NCBI GenBank assembly: GCA_036446455.1
Contig: JAZFSZ010000141.1
Location: 1-7,842, forward strand
Origin: JAZFSZ01 sp036446455
Lineage (GTDB): Bacteria > Pseudomonadota > Gammaproteobacteria > Acidiferrobacterales > JAJDNE01
Length of the DNA stretch: 7,842 nt
Direction: 5' to 3'
This document shows, in pieces, positions 5,009 through 7,842 of this stretch; position 1 is the stretch's first letter; each line of letters opens with the position of its first letter. The notes below the pieces were generated by a model. It searched no databases and was not told where the DNA came from. It worked only from the letters and a program-made list of their open reading frames with translations. Both the position numbers and the translations under genes were made by a program.

Positions 5009-6580
5009 CTACTCCCATTCAATGGTCGCGGGTGGTTTGCTGGAAATGTCATAGGTCACCCGGCTGATTCCGCGTACTTCATTTATAATACGGCGCGAAA
5101 TGGTATCCAGTACATCGTAGGGAAGATGGGCCCAGGTAGCGGTCATGAAGTCGATGGTCTCAACAGCGCGAATCGCAATGACGTATTCATAGGCGCGGTT
5201 GTCACCGACAACACCTACCGATTTTACCGGCAAGAATACGGCAAAGGCCTGACTGACTTTGTCGTATAAATCGTTGCGGTACAGCTCTTCCATATAGATG
5301 GCGTCGGCCTGACGCAACAGGTCGGCATATTCTTTCTTGACCTCACCGAGAATACGCACACCCAGACCGGGACCGGGAAACGGATGACGATAAATCATAC
5401 GATGTGGCAGTCCCAATTCTGTGCCTATCTTGCGCACCTCGTCCTTAAACAATTCGCGCAACGGCTCCACCAACCCAAGCTTCATATTCTCCGGCAATCC
5501 ACCGACATTGTGGTGTGATTTGATCATCTTGGCCTTGCCGCTTTTGGCACCCGCCGACTCAATGACATCAGGATAAATGGTGCCCTGCGCCAACCACTTG
5601 ACATTATTAAGCTTGGCTGCCTCTTCCTCGAATATGTCGATGAACAGATTGCCGATGGTCTTGCGCTTTTTCTCGGGATTATCGACTCCCTTCAGCTTCG
5701 ACAGGAATCGATCTTCGGCATTCACACGGATAACCTTAACACCCATGTGCTCGCTAAAGGCGGCCATCACCTCGTCACCTTCGTGCAGACGCAGCAAGCC
5801 ATTATCAACAAAAATACAAGTGAGTTGCGGGCCGATAGCCGTGTGCAACAATGCCGCGACGACAGACGAATCGACGCCCCCGGAGAGGCCGAGAATTACC
5901 TCGTCGTCGCCTACTTGTTCACGCATACTGCGGATAAGGTCATCAATTATATTTCCAGGAGTCCACAGGCTCTGGCAGCCACAAACGTCATGCACGAATC
6001 GACGCAGAATATCTTGTCCCAGCCGCGTGTGGGTGACCTCGGGATGGAACTGCAGGCCAAAAAAGGCGCGCGACTCATCGGCGATTCCCGCCAGGGGGGC
6101 GCTATCGGTATGGGCGATAACGGTAAACCCATCTGGTAATTCGGTGACCTTGTCGCCGTGACTCATCCACACATCAAGAAACGAATTGTTGTTGTCATCA
6201 AGACGATCATGAATATCATTTAACAACACCGAAGGGTGCGTTGTTACCTCGGCATAACCGTATTCCCTGGCTGCCGATATATCGACTTGACCGCCCAGTT
6301 GCGCAGCCATGGTCTGCATGCCGTAACAAATGCCGAGTACGGGCACGCCAAGCTCGAATACAATATCAGCTGCTCTTGGTGTCGCCTGCTCGGTAACCGA
6401 TTCCGGACCGCCGGAAAGGACGATGCCTTTGGGGGCAAAATCGCGGATGGCATCGGCACCCATGTCATAGGCATGCAGCTCGCAATAGACTCCCGCCTCA
6501 CGTACACGCCGCGCAATCAGTTGCGTATACTGCGAACCGAAATCGAGAATCAGAATGCGTTGGGAGTGAAGATCGGTCAC
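5009..6580 (-). CDS. guaA: GMP synthase (glutamine-hydrolysing)
   Basis: GuaA aminates XMP to GMP using ATP and glutamine, the last step of GMP synthesis. The 523-residue length is normal (525 in E. coli). The N-terminal class I glutamine amidotransferase domain (about 5-200) has nucleophile C85 in GICYGMQ and H179/E181 in FHPEVTH. The ATP-pyrophosphatase domain carries the PP-loop SGGVDSS (233-239), followed by IFVDNGLLR and LAQGTIYPDVIES. The C-terminal dimerisation domain has RHPFPGPGLGVR and the conserved end KPPATIEWE. The start is GTG 6580: it is the only canonical start between the guaB stop and residue 40, and it gives the expected lead into RILILDFGSQYTQ. The preceding 14 bases lack a clear Shine-Dalgarno site, so translation may depend on coupling with guaB. 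Confidence 0.98.
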   Translation of the reverse strand: MTDLHSQRILILDFGSQYTQLIARRVREAGVYCELHAYDMGADAIRDFAPKGIVLSGGPESVTEQATPRAADIVFELGVPVLGICYGMQTMAAQLGGQVDISAAREYGYAEVTTHPSVLLNDIHDRLDDNNNSFLDVWMSHGDKVTELPDGFTVIAHTDSAPLAGIADESRAFFGLQFHPEVTHTRLGQDILRRFVHDVCGCQSLWTPGNIIDDLIRSMREQVGDDEVILGLSGGVDSSVVAALLHTAIGPQLTCIFVDNGLLRLHEGDEVMAAFSEHMGVKVIRVNAEDRFLSKLKGVDNPEKKRKTIGNLFIDIFEEEAAKLNNVKWLAQGTIYPDVIESAGAKSGKAKMIKSHHNVGGLPENMKLGLVEPLRELFKDEVRKIGTELGLPHRMIYRHPFPGPGLGVRILGEVKKEYADLLRQADAIYMEELYRNDLYDKVSQAFAVFLPVKSVGVVGDNRAYEYVIAIRAVETIDFMTATWAHLPYDVLDTISRRIINEVRGISRVTYDISSKPPATIEWE

Positions 6581-6594
6581 GGCTGGCCGAATAA

Positions 6595-7842
6595 CTAGCG
6601 CTGGTAGTTGGGTGCTTCTTTGGTGATACTCACATCGTGCACATGGCTTTCGGTGATGCCCGAATTGGTGATGCGCACAAATTCAGTCTTGCTGCGCATC
6701 TCATCCAGGTTGATACAACCGGTATAACCCATGCTGGAGCGCACGCCACCCATCAGCTGGTGGATAATATTCACCATCGTGCCTTTGTAAGGCACCCGTC
6801 CCTCAACTCCTTCGGGCACCAGTTTCTCGATCTGACTGGTACCTTCCTGGAAGTAGCGGTCGCTGGAACCCTGAGCCATGGCGGCGAGCGAACCCATGCC
6901 ACGGTAGGTCTTGTAGGACCGGCCCTGATAAAGCTCCACTTCGCCCGGCGATTCGTCCGTGCCCGCCAACAAGCTGCCAACCATGACGCTATGGGCACCA
7001 GCAGCAATCGCCTTGGCAATATCACCGGAATAACGAATACCACCGTCTGCGATCAGACGAACATCCGTTTTTAACAGCGCCTCAGCAACATTGGCTATAG
7101 CAGAGATCTGCGGCACACCGACACCGGCAACCATGCGCGTCGTACAAATCGATCCGGGACCGATGCCTACCTTGACGGCGTCGGCACCTGCCTTGGCCAG
7201 CGCCTGGGCCGCTTCGCCGGTAGCGATATTGCCGCCAATAACCGAAATCTCCGGGAAGTGTTTTTTTATCCAGGCAACACGATCAATCACACCCTGCGAG
7301 TGGCCGTGGGCGGTATCCACCACAATTACGTCTACACCCGCCCCTACCAGATATTGCACTCGTTCATCGGTGCCCTCGCCGACACTCACGGCGGCGCCAA
7401 CGCGTAATCGCCCGTCACTGTCCTTGGCGGCATCGGGGTGTTCAGTGGATTTCTGTATATCCTTGACGGTGATCATGCCCTGCAGACTGAATTGATCGTC
7501 AACGACCATTACCTTTTCGATGCGATATTCATGCATCAGCCGTAGCACTTCATCATTCGGGGTACCGCTCTTCACCGTCACTAGTTTGTCTTTCGGCGTC
7601 ATAATGGTCGATACCGGCTCACCCGAGCGGGTCTCGAAACGCAGGTCACGGTGGGTAACAATGCCGACCAAGTTGCCTTTATCGACCACCGGTACACCGG
7701 AAATATTGTGTTTGCGTGTCAACTCCAGCACCTCGCCAATGGTGGCAGTCGGGGTGATGGTAATCGGATCGACTATCACACCGCTCTCGAATTTCTTCAC
7801 CCGCCGCACTTCTTCGGCCTGATCCGTCGGGCTCATGTTCTT
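6595..7842 (-). CDS. guaB: IMP dehydrogenase (5' end beyond window)
   Basis: GuaB oxidises IMP to XMP with NAD+, the committed step to guanine nucleotides. About 415 codons are present; reading continues past the first visible Met (7836) as KNM to the window edge, so that Met is internal (KNMSPTDQAEEVRRVKKFESG) and roughly 70-75 N-terminal residues are missing. Counting from that Met: two CBS domains (about 22-132; ISGVPVVDKGNLVGIVTHRD and IEKVMVVDDQFSLQGMITVKD), the NAD-contacting VVDTAHGHS (173-180), the active-site loop GPGSICTTRMVAG with catalytic C231, IADGGIRYSGD, the YRGMGSLAAM phosphate and flap region, and the mobile flap around GVEGRVPYKG. The CBS pair is the usual site of nucleotide regulation in bacterial enzymes. 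It is followed by guaA after 14 bp, the standard guaBA operon; its promoter lies outside the window. Confidence 0.98.
   Translation of the reverse strand, partial: KNMSPTDQAEEVRRVKKFESGVIVDPITITPTATIGEVLELTRKHNISGVPVVDKGNLVGIVTHRDLRFETRSGEPVSTIMTPKDKLVTVKSGTPNDEVLRLMHEYRIEKVMVVDDQFSLQGMITVKDIQKSTEHPDAAKDSDGRLRVGAAVSVGEGTDERVQYLVGAGVDVIVVDTAHGHSQGVIDRVAWIKKHFPEISVIGGNIATGEAAQALAKAGADAVKVGIGPGSICTTRMVAGVGVPQISAIANVAEALLKTDVRLIADGGIRYSGDIAKAIAAGAHSVMVGSLLAGTDESPGEVELYQGRSYKTYRGMGSLAAMAQGSSDRYFQEGTSQIEKLVPEGVEGRVPYKGTMVNIIHQLMGGVRSSMGYTGCINLDEMRSKTEFVRITNSGITESHVHDVSITKEAPNYQR

Noticed and set aside
7834..7836. First visible ATG of guaB as the true start
   Set aside because: Upstream codons KN match the conserved internal HKNM motif of IMP dehydrogenase, so the gene continues off the window edge.

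Overview
The window looks like chromosomal DNA of a gammaproteobacterium. The proteins for IMP dehydrogenase, GMP synthase, tRNA adenosine deaminase and lytic transglycosylase F align by eye along most of their length with the Escherichia coli proteins. The gene neighbourhood guaB-guaA-tadA close to mltF is also typical of that class. The genus cannot be named from the sequence alone.

Layout, left to right. Positions 1-300 hold a non-coding, strongly structured region. It contains two identical 46-bp copies 251 bp apart, each joined to a piece resembling the 5' half of a tRNA-Ser. Read on the minus strand, the region is a string of short hairpins with GGA in their loops, one of which matches the published CsrA-binding consensus; this is the most unusual part of the window. 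Next (minus strand, 389-1468) is a protein with two cyclic-nucleotide-binding-type domains and a C-terminal rhodanese domain. A tRNA-Ser(CGA) gene (minus, 1648-1737) with a probable terminator follows. Then comes mltF (plus, about 1796-3188), a lipoprotein lytic transglycosylase whose start codon is missing or frameshifted.

The space between mltF and the convergent gene is filled by a 296-bp element (3205-3500) with perfect 19-bp terminal inverted repeats and CTAG on both sides. This has the architecture of a MITE-like, non-autonomous transposable element. It sits exactly at the stop codon of a metallo-beta-lactamase-fold hydrolase gene (minus, 3501-4382).

The rest is one minus-strand gene string read from right to left: guaB (5' end outside the window), guaA 14 bp later, tadA 54 bp after that, then a 34-codon lipoprotein gene whose ATG overlaps the tadA stop, then the metallohydrolase gene 12 bp on. 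GuaB and GuaA carry out the two steps from IMP to GMP, and TadA makes inosine at the tRNA wobble position. The two distal genes are an accessory addition of unknown function. Several genes here (guaA, tadA, the metallohydrolase and the cyclic-nucleotide/rhodanese protein) appear to use GTG starts.
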